64,000 nucleotides of DNA from contig NZ_CP091851.1 in assembly GCF_022059845.1 (NCBI RefSeq), positions 1,984,001 through 2,048,000 of the forward strand, written 5' to 3'. Made by a program: the position numbers and the translations under genes. Shown here piece by piece: positions 1-9,577 of the stretch. Under the pieces are notes generated by a model. The model did not search any database. It worked only from the letters and a program-made list of their open reading frames with translations, and had not been told where the DNA came from. The DNA comes from Terrirubrum flagellatum. GTDB taxonomy: Bacteria > Pseudomonadota > Alphaproteobacteria > Rhizobiales > Beijerinckiaceae. Each line of letters starts with the position of its first letter. Within the stretch, counting starts at the first letter, position 1.

Positions 1-255
1 CAGACTGTGTTCGACCTGCTGCAACATGAGGGCCTGTGCCTCGGCGCTTCGTCCGGCGTGAATGTCGCGGGCGCGATCCGGCTCGCGAAGCATCTCGGCC
101 CCGGCCACACGATCGTGACGATCCTCTGCGATTACGGCACGCGCTACGCGTCGAAGCTGTTCAATCCTGACTTCTTGCGCTCGAAGAATCTGCCGGTTCC
201 CGGCTGGATCGATGGCGCGCCGAGCCTGCAACCCGATCTCGTCCCTACTCCATGA
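1..255 (+). CDS. cysK: Cysteine synthase A, C-terminal part (truncated by window edge)
   Basis: This is the last 84 codons of an O-acetylserine sulfhydrylase, a PLP enzyme that makes cysteine from O-acetylserine and sulfide in the cytoplasm. The reading frame is open from base 1, so the start lies outside the window. The fragment LGASSGVNVAGAIRLAK followed by VTILCDYGTRYASKLF is typical of the C-terminal part of CysK-family proteins. Its TGA overlaps the ATG of the next gene (ATGA at 252-255), which points to translational coupling. A cystathionine beta-synthase-like member cannot be excluded from this fragment. The sulfurtransferase about 1 kb downstream is a thematic neighbour in sulfur metabolism. 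Confidence 0.88.
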   Translation, partial: QTVFDLLQHEGLCLGASSGVNVAGAIRLAKHLGPGHTIVTILCDYGTRYASKLFNPDFLRSKNLPVPGWIDGAPSLQPDLVPTP

Positions 256-965
256 CCGAATTGCTTTTCCGCGCCGACGCCTATCTCAGAGAGGCGGCGG
301 CGACCGTGCTCGCCATCAATGACAAGGGCGGCGTCATCGTCGACCGCACGCCTTTCTACGCGACAGGCGGCGGCCAGCCCGGCGATGTCGGCGCGCTTAT
401 TCGCGCTGACGGATCCGAGATTGCGATCGCAACCGCGGTCTATGAGCCCGACCGCAAGACAGTGGCGCATGTTCCTGCGGCTGGCGCGACTGCGCCGGCG
501 CCCGGCGAGAAGGTCACGCTGAAACTCGATTGGGGTGTCCGCTACAAGCGCATGCGCATCCACACGGCGCTGCATCTGCTGACCGTCGCCCTGCCCTATC
601 CCGTGACCGGCGGCGCGATCGCCGATGGCGACGGGCGGCTCGATTTCGACATTCCCGACGCCGGCCTCGACAAGGACGCCATCGCCGCGAAGGTCAACGA
701 AGCGATCGCATCCGACGTCGAGGTGCGCGAGCGCTGGATCACGGATGAACAACTGATCGCCAATCCCGGGCTCGTAAAGACCATGTCGGTCAAGCCGCCG
801 ATGGGATTGGGGAAAGTCAGGCTGGTCGAGATTGTCGGACTTGATCTGCAGCCTTGCGGCGGAACCCATGTGAAGCGGGTCGGCGAGATCGGCCCAATCA
901 GGGTGACGGAAATCGAGAAGAAGGGAAAACAGAACCGCCGCGTCAGGATCGCGCTGGCGGAATAA
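252..965 (+). CDS. alaX: AlaX-type alanyl-tRNA editing protein
   Basis: A 237-residue free-standing homologue of the alanyl-tRNA synthetase editing domain, expected to hydrolyse mischarged Ser-tRNA(Ala) or Gly-tRNA(Ala) in trans. The four zinc ligands of the family are visible: H104 and H108 in HTALH, and C202 and H206 in CGGTH. The N-terminal part contains the GGGQPGD loop of the AlaRS-like second domain, and the end (KGKQNRRVRIAL) is typical of AlaX-M proteins. The start overlaps the cysK stop by four bases, so the two are probably co-transcribed. The family is clear; the exact substrate preference cannot be read from the sequence. Confidence 0.93.
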   Translation: MTELLFRADAYLREAAATVLAINDKGGVIVDRTPFYATGGGQPGDVGALIRADGSEIAIATAVYEPDRKTVAHVPAAGATAPAPGEKVTLKLDWGVRYKRMRIHTALHLLTVALPYPVTGGAIADGDGRLDFDIPDAGLDKDAIAAKVNEAIASDVEVRERWITDEQLIANPGLVKTMSVKPPMGLGKVRLVEIVGLDLQPCGGTHVKRVGEIGPIRVTEIEKKGKQNRRVRIALAE

Positions 966-990
966 GCCGCGCCTCGCGGTCTTTCAAAAA

Positions 991-1080
991 TCAGACGAAG
1001 CGGATCACCACCCAGGCGAAGGCCGCGATCCAGGTCGTGAAAACAAAGGCCGGAAACATGGTTGCTGCTTGCGTGTTCAT
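991..1080 (-). CDS. Very small predicted membrane protein (29 residues)
   Basis: A short minus-strand frame reads 29 codons from ATG at 1080 to TGA at 991. An AGGAG Shine-Dalgarno lies six bases upstream of the ATG. The product is almost entirely one hydrophobic helix (residues 8-26, MFPAFVFTTWIAAFAWVVI) with a single positive charge near the C-terminus, as in other one-helix inner-membrane peptides. It fills an otherwise empty gap between alaX and the sulfurtransferase gene. I do not recognise a family. A longer in-frame extension upstream exists, but it has no ribosome-binding site and poor composition. The case rests only on the ribosome site plus the hydrophobic segment. Confidence 0.5.
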   Translation of the reverse strand: MNTQAATMFPAFVFTTWIAAFAWVVIRFV

Positions 1081-1195
1081 TGCGCTCTCCTGTGAGCGCC
1101 TTGTCGCCGCCGCCGCAGAAGGTCTAAGTGCGGGAGCGCACAAGGCCCCGTTTCGGCGAAGTTGACGCATCGCCGGCGTAACAAAGGAAACAGAA

Positions 1196-2035
1196 ATGAT
1201 CTCCAGCTCGGCGTTGGTGAGCACGGATTGGCTCGCGGCGCGCCTCGATGCGCCCGATATCGTCATCGTCGACGGCTCCTGGTATCTGCCCGCGATGAAT
1301 CGCGACCCGGCGGCTGATTATCTGGCCGGGCATATTCCCGGGGCCGTGCGCTTCGATATCGACGCCATTCGCGATGCGTCTTCCTCACTGCCGCACATGA
1401 TGCCTTCGGCGGAAGATTTCGCCCGCGCCGTCGGCGCGCTCGGCATCGGCGATGGCATGCGCATCGTCGTCTATGACGGAGCCGGCCTGTTCTCTGCGCC
1501 ACGCGTGCGCTGGATGTTCAGGACGTTCGGCGCGCAGGATGCCGTAATCCTCGATGGCGGACTGCCGCGCTGGGTCGCGGAAGCGCGACCGCTGGAACAG
1601 GGCGAAGTCACGCGCGCGGCCCGCCGCTTCACTGTGCGCCAGGATCATACGGCCGTCGCCGATCTCGGCGACGTGAAACGCGCGCTCGCTGGCGACGCAC
1701 AGGTGGTGGATGCGAGGCCGGCCGATCGTTTCCGCGGCGAAGCCCCGGAGCCGCGGCCTAGCGTGCGCGCCGGGCACATGCCGGGAGCGTACAGCCTCCC
1801 CTTCGCGCGTTTGCTTGCGGATGGACGGCTGAAAGACGGAGCGGCGATCGAGAAAGCTTTCGCCGAAGCGGGCGTCGACGTGACGAAGCCTATCGTCACC
1901 AGTTGCGGCTCAGGCGTCTCCGCTGCGATCCTCTCGCTGGCGCTGGAGGAAATCGGCAAGCCCGCCCGCGCGCTCTATGACGGCTCCTGGGCCGAGTGGG
2001 GCGCGCGCGAGGACTGCCCTGTCGAAAAAGGTTAG
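1196..2035 (+). CDS. sseA: 3-mercaptopyruvate/thiosulfate sulfurtransferase
   Basis: A 279-residue two-domain rhodanese that transfers sulfur from 3-mercaptopyruvate (or thiosulfate) to cyanide or thiol acceptors. The inactive N-terminal rhodanese domain spans about residues 8-125 and the catalytic domain about 155-275. The active-site loop is CGSGVSA with the catalytic Cys at residue 237; CG-S/T-G-V is the mercaptopyruvate-type loop, which argues against a strict thiosulfate sulfurtransferase. The ATG at 1196 is preceded by AAAGGAAACAG. The TAG stop at 2033-2035 shares bases with the TAA of the convergent gene. Nearby cysK fits a role in cysteine or sulfur handling. Confidence 0.92.
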   Translation: MISSSALVSTDWLAARLDAPDIVIVDGSWYLPAMNRDPAADYLAGHIPGAVRFDIDAIRDASSSLPHMMPSAEDFARAVGALGIGDGMRIVVYDGAGLFSAPRVRWMFRTFGAQDAVILDGGLPRWVAEARPLEQGEVTRAARRFTVRQDHTAVADLGDVKRALAGDAQVVDARPADRFRGEAPEPRPSVRAGHMPGAYSLPFARLLADGRLKDGAAIEKAFAEAGVDVTKPIVTSCGSGVSAAILSLALEEIGKPARALYDGSWAEWGAREDCPVEKG

Positions 2036-3141
2036 GCCGCCGTCGCCGCACCGCTCACAGGCGGCGCGGCGCTGCCGACGGAGCTCGAAATCTTGATGAA
2101 GCGCAATGAGCGCTGCGCGTCGCTCGGCTTCAGATCGTTGTAGATATATTCGAGCCGCGGGTCGTCGCGATAGACGTCGCCCAGCTTCCGCGCCCGCATC
2201 GCTGAAACCGCTGCGAAAGCCGGCCAAGGCAGGAACTGCGAGCGAAGCAGCAGCACGACCGGCTCGTGAGGCGGATTGAAAAGCGCCGAACCGCAGAGCG
2301 AGAGATCAAGCCCCGAGACGCGCGACAGGACATAGGCGAGATCGTGGATACGATCTTCGGTCGCGAGGTCCTGCACCAGATCGGGCAACTTCACGGCGCC
2401 GGTCTTCATCAGATCGACCATCGCGTCGAGTTTCCGGCGCTCCTCGTCCCGGAACACCATGGCGTCATGGAGTTTCTGACGCACCTTGCGCAGGATGGCG
2501 GCGGGCAGCCTGCCGTCCTTGTCGTAGCCTGCCTCGGCGAGCTTCACGACGAGCTGTTCCGAGAGCTGCGGCAGCAGCTTTTCGACCGTCTCCGCCGGCA
2601 GATCCTGGCGGGCGACGAGCCGCATCTGCAATTCCTGATCGCCTTCCGCCTTGCGCACCAGTTCGCCGAAACCGGTTTGCGAAAAGCGCGCGCCCTGATT
2701 GCCCGCCACGTTGCGGACGACGCGCTGGTCGCCGCGTCGCACCAGCACGTCGGTGATGATCTCTGATATCTGCTGACGGTTTGAAATGGCGAGCAGATGG
2801 TCCTGAGAAGAGGTCGAAGCGATCGCGGCCAGCTTGTCGTCAGTCAGCACTGGAGAGCGGCGCAGAATAGGCGACGCGACCTGGAGGTCGTCGCTGGCGA
2901 GTCTTTCGATGAGCGACAGGGGCGCATCGCTACGATCAGCGATGCGGTCGGCGAACTCAGCCCGGACCTCGGTTGTCACGCTGTCGGCGACCATGGTCAT
3001 GATGTCGTTGAAGAAACCGACCTGCTGCTCGGCGTAATTGTTGTTTGAAAGGAAAAGGTCCGTGACCTTGCGAAGCAGCTCCCGGCGACGATCCGACGAC
3101 GTCTCATCCGACAGCTTGGACAATTCTTCGATCAACTGCAT
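2032..3141 (-). CDS. DUF2336 domain-containing protein
   Basis: A soluble, helix-rich protein of 369 residues belonging to DUF2336, a family seen mostly in alphaproteobacteria. Recognisable features are the N-terminal [13 protein letters not shown] segment and the repeated helical pairs around [18 protein letters not shown] and [11 protein letters not shown], which look like HEAT-type repeats. The function is unknown. I see no signal peptide or membrane segment. A TTG 18 bases further upstream is also in frame, but ATG at 3141 has the better context (GCAGGCG upstream). It lies downstream of mlrC on the same strand with a gap of about 120 bases, enough for its own promoter. Confidence 0.8.
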   Translation of the reverse strand: MQLIEELSKLSDETSSDRRRELLRKVTDLFLSNNNYAEQQVGFFNDIMTMVADSVTTEVRAEFADRIADRSDAPLSLIERLASDDLQVASPILRRSPVLTDDKLAAIASTSSQDHLLAISNRQQISEIITDVLVRRGDQRVVRNVAGNQGARFSQTGFGELVRKAEGDQELQMRLVARQDLPAETVEKLLPQLSEQLVVKLAEAGYDKDGRLPAAILRKVRQKLHDAMVFRDEERRKLDAMVDLMKTGAVKLPDLVQDLATEDRIHDLAYVLSRVSGLDLSLCGSALFNPPHEPVVLLLRSQFLPWPAFAAVSAMRARKLGDVYRDDPRLEYIYNDLKPSDAQRSLRFIKISSSVGSAAPPVSGAATAA

Positions 3142-3262
3142 GAAACGCGACGCCTGCAATCTGCGGATGCGTCATGTTACGGCGGAAATCTTAACCGGTT
3201 GTAGGTTTCACAGCGAAAACGCGGCTTTCACCGCCCGTTACGTGTTTTCCCCGAGACCCCAA

Positions 3263-4762
3263 TCATGCGGGCTTGCGGGGTTTCAGCCTGACGCCGGCCC
3301 TGAGCCGCGTAAATGGAAGCCCTGAGGGATCGGCGATCACCGGCCCCGGCGCGGCCACAACGATCACTTCAGCCGCGATTGGCTCGAAATCGGCGCGGAA
3401 ATGCACGCTCGATTTCAGCGCGACGATCTTCTGCGCCTCCGGCTCCACGCCGAGATGGCGAAACAGCATCCGGTCATAGGCCTGCGTCTTGCGCGACACG
3501 ACGACCACGAGCAGGCCGGGCGCGACCTCCACGAGCGCCGTCGGGCCGAGGTCCGACCTGTTGCCTTTCGTCATCGGCCCCTGATTGACGTAGCGGCCGT
3601 CAGACAGCCGGATGACATTTACTTCGACGTCGAGCGGAGGCGGGACCGACCGGCCGCCCAGCGCCAGCCTGAGGCGCGCGCCCTCGCCCGCGGCGTGACA
3701 GGCCACAGCCGACTCCGGATCATTGATGAGACCGAAGGCGACGCCGCTCGCGCCCTGAGCAATCAGTTCGGCCAGTAAGCCCGTCGTGTCGCCATGGCCG
3801 CCGCCGCCCGGATTGTCCTGAGTGTCGGCCAGCACCACGGGCTTCGTCGCCGTCGCGGCGATCCGGATGGCGCGCGCCACGCCCTCGGCGGCTGAGGCGA
3901 CGCCGCCGGCGAAGGCGGGTTCATTGGCGTCATAGGCGGCCTTCAAAGCATCGATGGTCGCGTCGACCGAGGACTGGTCGTCGCCATAGCAGGCGAGCGC
4001 GGGGCTGCAGCCTTCAAAGTCCGCGTAAGGAAATCCGAAGGCGAGCGCGAGTTCGGCGATGTCGTTGCGCAGGCCAAGCCGCGCGCGCTCCGCCATCAGC
4101 CCCTTCATCGGTTCAACCAGCGTGCATTGGGACGTGATCGGCGTGAGATAGTCGATCGCCCGGAACGCTTTGGCGAAAGGACGCCCCAGCGCCCGCCGAC
4201 GCATGAGGAGATCGTAAGCGCGCTCGCCTGTCTCGCGCATGTCGACATGGGGATAGGTGCGATAGGGCGTCAGCGCATCGCTCGCCTCGACCATCAGGGC
4301 GGTGAGATTCACATGCGGATCGAGCGAAGCGACGACGGGAACATTGTCGCCAACGGTCGCGCGGACGCGGCGCAGAAGCTCGCCTTCCGCGTCCGGGAAT
4401 TGCGGCGTGACCATTGCGCCATGCAGTTCGATCAGCACGCCGTCGAACGGCTTCTCGCGATGGGCGCGCGCGAGGCGCGACAGCATCTCGCCGGCGATCA
4501 TCTCAAAGGCGCGATCAGTGACCGGTCCGGAAGGCGAGGCGAAGCACCAGATCAACGGCACGATCTCGTCGCCCGCCGCCCTCGCCCGCGCCAGCATGCC
4601 GGCGGCCGCCACTGAAGTTCCCTCGAGCGCGCCAAGCATTTCAGCGCCGGCGCTGAGCGGGGGAAATCCGGCCGGCGTCAGGAACGCTTCATAGTCGGCC
4701 GGATGCGGCGCGAAGGAATGGCTTTCATGCATGAAGCCGCCGAGGGCGAGACGTAGCGACAT
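3263..4762 (-). CDS. mlrC: M81 family metallopeptidase (MlrC-like)
   Basis: A 499-residue protein of the MlrC/M81 family, named after the microcystin-degrading peptidase but widespread in bacteria that never meet microcystin. Probable metal-site motifs are HESHSF (H12), HGAM, DPH at 148-150, PHVDMRETG (H172) and the glycine-rich DNPGGGGHGDTT at 316-327. The start at 4762 (MSLRLALGG) is chosen because homologues begin there; the frame is open further upstream but crosses the next gene in another frame. Only 23 bases separate it from the emrE-like gene, so the two probably form an operon. The natural substrate is unknown; small peptides or amide compounds are the usual guess. Confidence 0.87.
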   Translation of the reverse strand: MSLRLALGGFMHESHSFAPHPADYEAFLTPAGFPPLSAGAEMLGALEGTSVAAAGMLARARAAGDEIVPLIWCFASPSGPVTDRAFEMIAGEMLSRLARAHREKPFDGVLIELHGAMVTPQFPDAEGELLRRVRATVGDNVPVVASLDPHVNLTALMVEASDALTPYRTYPHVDMRETGERAYDLLMRRRALGRPFAKAFRAIDYLTPITSQCTLVEPMKGLMAERARLGLRNDIAELALAFGFPYADFEGCSPALACYGDDQSSVDATIDALKAAYDANEPAFAGGVASAAEGVARAIRIAATATKPVVLADTQDNPGGGGHGDTTGLLAELIAQGASGVAFGLINDPESAVACHAAGEGARLRLALGGRSVPPPLDVEVNVIRLSDGRYVNQGPMTKGNRSDLGPTALVEVAPGLLVVVVSRKTQAYDRMLFRHLGVEPEAQKIVALKSSVHFRADFEPIAAEVIVVAAPGPVIADPSGLPFTRLRAGVRLKPRKPA

Positions 4763-4785
4763 GACGAAGCCCCTTGCGCGAAGAA

Positions 4786-5115
4786 CTAGTGAGCCGACAG
4801 GTTCGAGAACGCGTTCACGATGACGACGCCGGCGACGATCATCGCGATTCCAACAATGGCCGGCCAGTCGAGCATCTGCTTGAACCAGACCCAGGCCACA
4901 GCGGTGATCAGCACAATGCCGACGCCAGACCATGTGGCGTAGACGACGCCGACGGGAATGGAACGCATCGCGAGCGAGACAAAATAAAAAGCGATCGCGA
5001 AGCAGACCGCCGTCAGCGCCGAGGGCGCGAGACGCGTGAAGCCGTTCGATGCGCTCAACGCCGATGTGCCGATGACTTCGGCGACAATGGCGATCGCGAG
5101 ATAGAGGTAATTCAT
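4786..5115 (-). CDS. emrE: Small multidrug resistance (SMR) efflux protein, EmrE-like
   Basis: A 109-residue protein with four transmembrane helices. The essential membrane glutamate of the SMR family is E13, in AIVAEVIGT, and the EmrE signature segment ATWSGVGIVLI is present in helix 3. SMR proteins work as antiparallel dimers that exchange protons for quaternary cations, guanidinium or polyamines. The WSGVGIVLI segment favours the EmrE/Qac branch over the guanidinium exporter Gdx. It is the first gene of a probable two-gene unit with mlrC. The ATG at 5115 is followed by MNYLYLAIA, matching known family starts. Confidence 0.9.
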   Translation of the reverse strand: MNYLYLAIAIVAEVIGTSALSASNGFTRLAPSALTAVCFAIAFYFVSLAMRSIPVGVVYATWSGVGIVLITAVAWVWFKQMLDWPAIVGIAMIVAGVVIVNAFSNLSAH

Positions 5116-5153
5116 GCGGCCTGACTGTCAGGCGGGCCAATCCGCGTCAATGC

Positions 5154-5183
5154 GACAAAACAAAAGGCCGCCCGAAGGCGGCC
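5154..5183 (-). terminator. Intrinsic terminator of the aap operon
   Basis: On the minus strand the sequence reads GGCCGCC-TTCG-GGCGGCC followed by TTTTGTTTT. This is a seven-base-pair GC stem with a stable UUCG tetraloop and a U tract, 24 bases past the aapP stop. It closes the amino-acid transporter operon before emrE. Confidence 0.88.
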
Positions 5184-5206
5184 CTGAACATCGCTGCGCG
5201 CAACCC

Positions 5207-5983
<777 letters not shown>

Positions 5984-5993
5984 TGAACTCCCC

Positions 5994-7148
5994 TTATCGC
6001 TTGTGACCCGTCGACAGCCGCTTCTCCATCCAGATGGAGTAGCGCGACATGCCGAAACAAAAGATGAAATAGATCAGCGCCGCGAACGCGTAGCCTGACG
6101 CGCGCGACACCGGAGTCGCCCATTTGGGATCGACGAGGCTCACCTCGACCGTCTTCAGCATGTCGAAGATGCCGACGATCGAGACGAGCGAGGTATCCTT
6201 GAACAGCCCGATGAAGGTGTTGACGATGCCGGGAATGACGATCTTCAGCGCCTGCGGCAGGATAATCAGCGACATCATCTGGGGATAGTTGAGCCCTAGC
6301 GCCATGGCGCCTTCATACTGGCCCTTCGGCATCGCCTGCAGACCGCCGCGCACCGTCTCCGCCATATAGGCGGCGGAGAACAGCGCGACGCCGATCAGCA
6401 CGCGCAGCAGATTGTCCGGCCGGAAGCCTTCGGGAAGGAAGAGCGGCAACATCACGTTCGCCATGAACAGCACCGTGATGAGCGGTACGCCGCGCACGAA
6501 CTCGATGAAGACGACCGAGAAGAATTTCACGATCGGCAGCTTCGAGCGTCGTCCGAGCGCAAGCGCGATCCCGAGCGGCAGCGAAAAGACGATGCCGACG
6601 GTCGAGATCACCAGTGTGACCAACAGGCCGCCCCAGAGATTGGTGGGAACGGTCGGCAGGCCCAGCCAGTTGGCGCCTGAGAGAAGGATGAAGGCTGCGA
6701 TCGGCAGGAAGACGAAGAAGTAAAGCGCGCCGATTCCTTTCTGCGGCACGCGCGGCCAGAGCATCCACACGGCGCCGATGACGCCGAGAATGCCGGTGAG
6801 ATCGACGCGCCAGCGCTGCTCGATCGGATATTGGCCGTACATGAAGTAGGCAAAGCGCGCCTTCACGAAAGCCCAGCAGGCGCCGACCTCCACGCCGTTC
6901 TTGGACAGGCAGGCTTCACGGTCTTCGCCGTTCCAGACCGCATCAACGAGGAGGAATTTGAGGATCGAGGGAACGATCCAGACTACGAACGCGATCGCGA
7001 GGATGGTAAGGACCGTGCTCGCAACCGACGAGAACAGGTTCGCGCGCATCCATCCGATCGCGCCGGTTTCCGAAGTTGGAGCCGGCGACGGTTCGACGAA
7101 CGAGGAGCGAAGATACCCCACGGAGGAGGCAGGCATGGTTGCGCTCAT
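5994..7148 (-). CDS. aapM: General L-amino acid ABC transporter, permease
   Basis: A 384-residue inner-membrane permease with an N-terminal helix near 41-65 and a long loop before the conserved HisM-type core of about five helices in the C-terminal half. The cytoplasmic coupling (EAA) loop is visible as [14 protein letters not shown] before [12 protein letters not shown]. The extended N-terminal half with an extra periplasmic segment separates AapM/AapQ from short amino-acid permeases of about 220 residues. The start at 7148 has GGAGAGGTGAGG upstream, and only four bases separate it from the aapQ stop, so the two subunits are tightly coupled. Confidence 0.93.
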   Translation of the reverse strand: MSATMPASSVGYLRSSFVEPSPAPTSETGAIGWMRANLFSSVASTVLTILAIAFVVWIVPSILKFLLVDAVWNGEDREACLSKNGVEVGACWAFVKARFAYFMYGQYPIEQRWRVDLTGILGVIGAVWMLWPRVPQKGIGALYFFVFLPIAAFILLSGANWLGLPTVPTNLWGGLLVTLVISTVGIVFSLPLGIALALGRRSKLPIVKFFSVVFIEFVRGVPLITVLFMANVMLPLFLPEGFRPDNLLRVLIGVALFSAAYMAETVRGGLQAMPKGQYEGAMALGLNYPQMMSLIILPQALKIVIPGIVNTFIGLFKDTSLVSIVGIFDMLKTVEVSLVDPKWATPVSRASGYAFAALIYFIFCFGMSRYSIWMEKRLSTGHKR

Positions 7149-7152
7149 GGCC

Positions 7153-8346
7153 TCACCTCTCCACCAGCGCCTTGCGCGAATTATACCAGTTCATGAAGGT
7201 CGCCGTCGTCAGGCTGATCGTGAGATAGACCAGCATGGTGATCGCGATGACCTCGATGGCCTGACCGGTCTGGTTCAGCACCGTGCCCATGAACACCTGT
7301 ACGAGATCGGGATAGCCGATCGCGACCGCGAGCGACGAATTCTTCGTCAGGTTGAGATAATTCGAGGTCAGCGGCGGGATGATCACGCGCAGGGCCTGCG
7401 GGATGATCACCAGCTTGAGCGTCGGGCCGTTGCGAATGCCGAGCGCATGCGCGGCTTCCGTTTGCCCCTTGCTCACCGACAGGATGCCAGCACGCACGAT
7501 CTCGGCGATGAAGGCGGCCGTATAGGTCACGAGGCCGACGAGCAGCGCGACGAATTCGGGATAGATCTGCGTGCCGCCGCGCAGGTTGAAGCCCTGCAGC
7601 GCGGGATAGGAGAACTCCACCGGCCGTCCCATCACGAGAAACACAAGGCCGGGCAGCACGACGATGAGCGCCAGCGCGACAAGCCCGATCGGATATTGCC
7701 GGCCGGTCAGCGCCTGTTGCTTCTTCGCCCAGAGCCGGAACAGGATCGAGGCGAGAATGCCGCCGAGAAGCGTCCAGGAAACGGCCGAAAAGGCCGGCAG
7801 GAAGGTCGGCTCGGGGACATAGAGGCCGCGATTGTTGAGCGCGAAGCTGTCGCCGAAAAACTTGAAGGAGTCGCGCGGATTGGGCAGCGGCTTCAGCACC
7901 GCGTTATACCAGATCAGCAGTTGCAGCAGCAGCGGCACATTGCGGATCAGCTCGACATAGACCGTCGCGATCTTCGCCACGACCCAGTTGTGCGACAGGC
8001 GGGCGACGCCGACAGTGAAGCCCAGAAACGTCGCGAGCACGCAGCCAATGACGGCGACAAGCAACGTATTGAGAAGGCCGACCCAGAAGGCCCTGCCATA
8101 GGTGCCGGTCGCCGCGCTGTAGTCGATCAGATGCTGACCGATATCGAACCCAGAGATGACGTCCCAGAAGCCGAAGCCGGAGGCGATCTTCGCCTTCTGA
8201 AGATTCTCGACGGCGTTCGAATAGGCTTCGTAGACGACAAATCCGATAATGACGAAAAGAATGACCTGCCAGGCGATTCCCCTCACCTTCGGGTCATATA
8301 GCAGCGACGCTTTTTCCTGCGGCGCGCCTTCGATGGCCAAACTCAT
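7153..8346 (-). CDS. aapQ: General L-amino acid ABC transporter, permease
   Basis: A 397-residue permease partner of AapM. It begins with the family-typical LLYDPKVRG segment before the first transmembrane helix (about residues 25-45), and carries the EAA coupling loop TEAAHALGIRNGPTL followed by IPQALRVIIPP. I chose ATG at 8346 because GAGGGCGGGC precedes it; an in-frame ATG at 8358 has no Shine-Dalgarno. It lies between the three binding-protein genes and aapM. A small GC hairpin separates it from aapJ1, which may lower permease expression relative to the binding proteins. Confidence 0.92.
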   Translation of the reverse strand: MSLAIEGAPQEKASLLYDPKVRGIAWQVILFVIIGFVVYEAYSNAVENLQKAKIASGFGFWDVISGFDIGQHLIDYSAATGTYGRAFWVGLLNTLLVAVIGCVLATFLGFTVGVARLSHNWVVAKIATVYVELIRNVPLLLQLLIWYNAVLKPLPNPRDSFKFFGDSFALNNRGLYVPEPTFLPAFSAVSWTLLGGILASILFRLWAKKQQALTGRQYPIGLVALALIVVLPGLVFLVMGRPVEFSYPALQGFNLRGGTQIYPEFVALLVGLVTYTAAFIAEIVRAGILSVSKGQTEAAHALGIRNGPTLKLVIIPQALRVIIPPLTSNYLNLTKNSSLAVAIGYPDLVQVFMGTVLNQTGQAIEVIAITMLVYLTISLTTATFMNWYNSRKALVER

Positions 8347-8382
8347 GCCCGCCCTCATTCGCTTTTTTGGATCGACCGGCGA

Positions 8383-8398
8383 GCGGCGAAAACGCCGC
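8383..8398 (-). other. Intercistronic hairpin between aapJ1 and aapQ
   Basis: GCGGCG-AAAA-CGCCGC forms a perfect six-base-pair stem with a four-base loop. There is no U tract on the minus strand, so it is more likely an mRNA-stabilising or processing element than a terminator. Confidence 0.5.
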
Positions 8399-8415
8399 CC
8401 GCCGGCGTTATGTCG

Positions 8416-9441
8416 TCAGCGAATTGGAGGGGCGTATTGCAGGCCGCCCTTGTTCCAGAGCGCGTTGATGCCGCGAGCGATCTTCAGGCGCGAGCCCGAA
8501 CCGACATTCTTTTCGAATGTCTCGCCGTAATTGCCGACCAGTTTGATGACGCGATAGGCCCAGTCGTTCGTGAGGCCGACGGTCTCGCCGAACTTGCCTT
8601 CAGTGCCGAGCAGACGCTTGATTTCAGGGTTCTCGGACTTCAGCATCTGGTCGACATTGGCCTGCGTTACGCCGAGTTCTTCAGCCGTCAGCATGGCGTA
8701 GTGGACCCATTTCATGATGTCGAACCACTGATCGTCGCCATGGCGAACCGACGGTCCGAGCGGCTCCTTCGAGATGATCTCGGGCAGCACGATGTTCTCG
8801 TCGGGATTGTTCATCTTGAGGCGTTCGGCGTAGAGGCCGGACGCGTCCGTGGTGAAGGCGTCGCAGCGACCGGAATCATAAGCCTTGATGGTCGCATCGT
8901 TGTCGGCGAACACGACGGATTCGTATTTGATCTTGTTGGCGCGGAAATAGTCGGCGAGATTGAGTTCGGTCGTCGTGCCCTGCTGCACACAGACCGAGGC
9001 GCCGTCGAGCTTCAGCGCCGAATTCACGCCGAGCTTCTTCTTCACCATGAAGCCCTGGCCATCATAGTAGTTGACCGGACCGAAGTTGAGGCCGAGCTGC
9101 GTGTCGCGCGACATCGTCCAGGTGGTGTTGCGCACCAGCATGTCGACTTCGCCCGATTGCAGCGCGGTGAAACGATCCTTCGCCGACAGCGAGATGAACT
9201 TCACCTTGAGCGGATCATTGAATATCGCCGCCGAAATGGCCCGGCAGAAATCGACGTCGAGGCCTTCCCAAACGCCCTTGTCGTTCTGCACGTTGAAGCC
9301 CGCGAGGCCGGTGCCGATGCCGCACCTGAACTCGCCGCGTTGTTTCACCTGCGCCAGAGTCGCCTGAGCGAAGGCCGGCGCAGAAAACGCCAGCGCCACC
9401 ATCCCGGTCGCCAGCGCGCCTGCAATAACAGTTGTTTTCAT
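8416..9441 (-). CDS. aapJ: Amino acid ABC transporter substrate-binding protein (aapJ copy 1)
   Basis: A 341-residue periplasmic binding protein with a cleavable signal peptide (cleavage near AFAQA, residue 26) and the two-lobed SBP family 3 fold. The segment VRNTTWTMSRD contains R104, which I take to be part of the ligand site from family knowledge. It ends with NALWNKGGLQYAPPIR, shared with the two upstream paralogues. GGGGAG precedes the ATG at 9441. It is the third binding-protein gene of the operon and the closest to the permeases, so it is the best candidate for the cognate AapJ. Confidence 0.92.
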   Translation of the reverse strand: MKTTVIAGALATGMVALAFSAPAFAQATLAQVKQRGEFRCGIGTGLAGFNVQNDKGVWEGLDVDFCRAISAAIFNDPLKVKFISLSAKDRFTALQSGEVDMLVRNTTWTMSRDTQLGLNFGPVNYYDGQGFMVKKKLGVNSALKLDGASVCVQQGTTTELNLADYFRANKIKYESVVFADNDATIKAYDSGRCDAFTTDASGLYAERLKMNNPDENIVLPEIISKEPLGPSVRHGDDQWFDIMKWVHYAMLTAEELGVTQANVDQMLKSENPEIKRLLGTEGKFGETVGLTNDWAYRVIKLVGNYGETFEKNVGSGSRLKIARGINALWNKGGLQYAPPIR

Positions 9442-9483
9442 TTGACTCCCCTTTCAACCTTCTCAGACCGGCCCGCCTGACCC

Positions 9484-9504
9484 CGCGCCGCATCATGCGG
9501 CGCG
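9484..9504 (-). other. Intercistronic hairpin between aapJ2 and aapJ1
   Basis: A near-perfect palindrome, CGCGCCGCAT-C-ATGCGGCGCG, with ten-base arms sits between the aapJ2 stop and the aapJ1 start. No U run follows on the minus strand, so it resembles a stabilising stem rather than a terminator. Confidence 0.55.
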
Positions 9505-9577
9505 TCGAAGGCCAGGCGTCAACCCGCTCTGACATAGGGACGGAGAGCGAACCGCCCGCCGTCCTTTCTCTTGGCGC

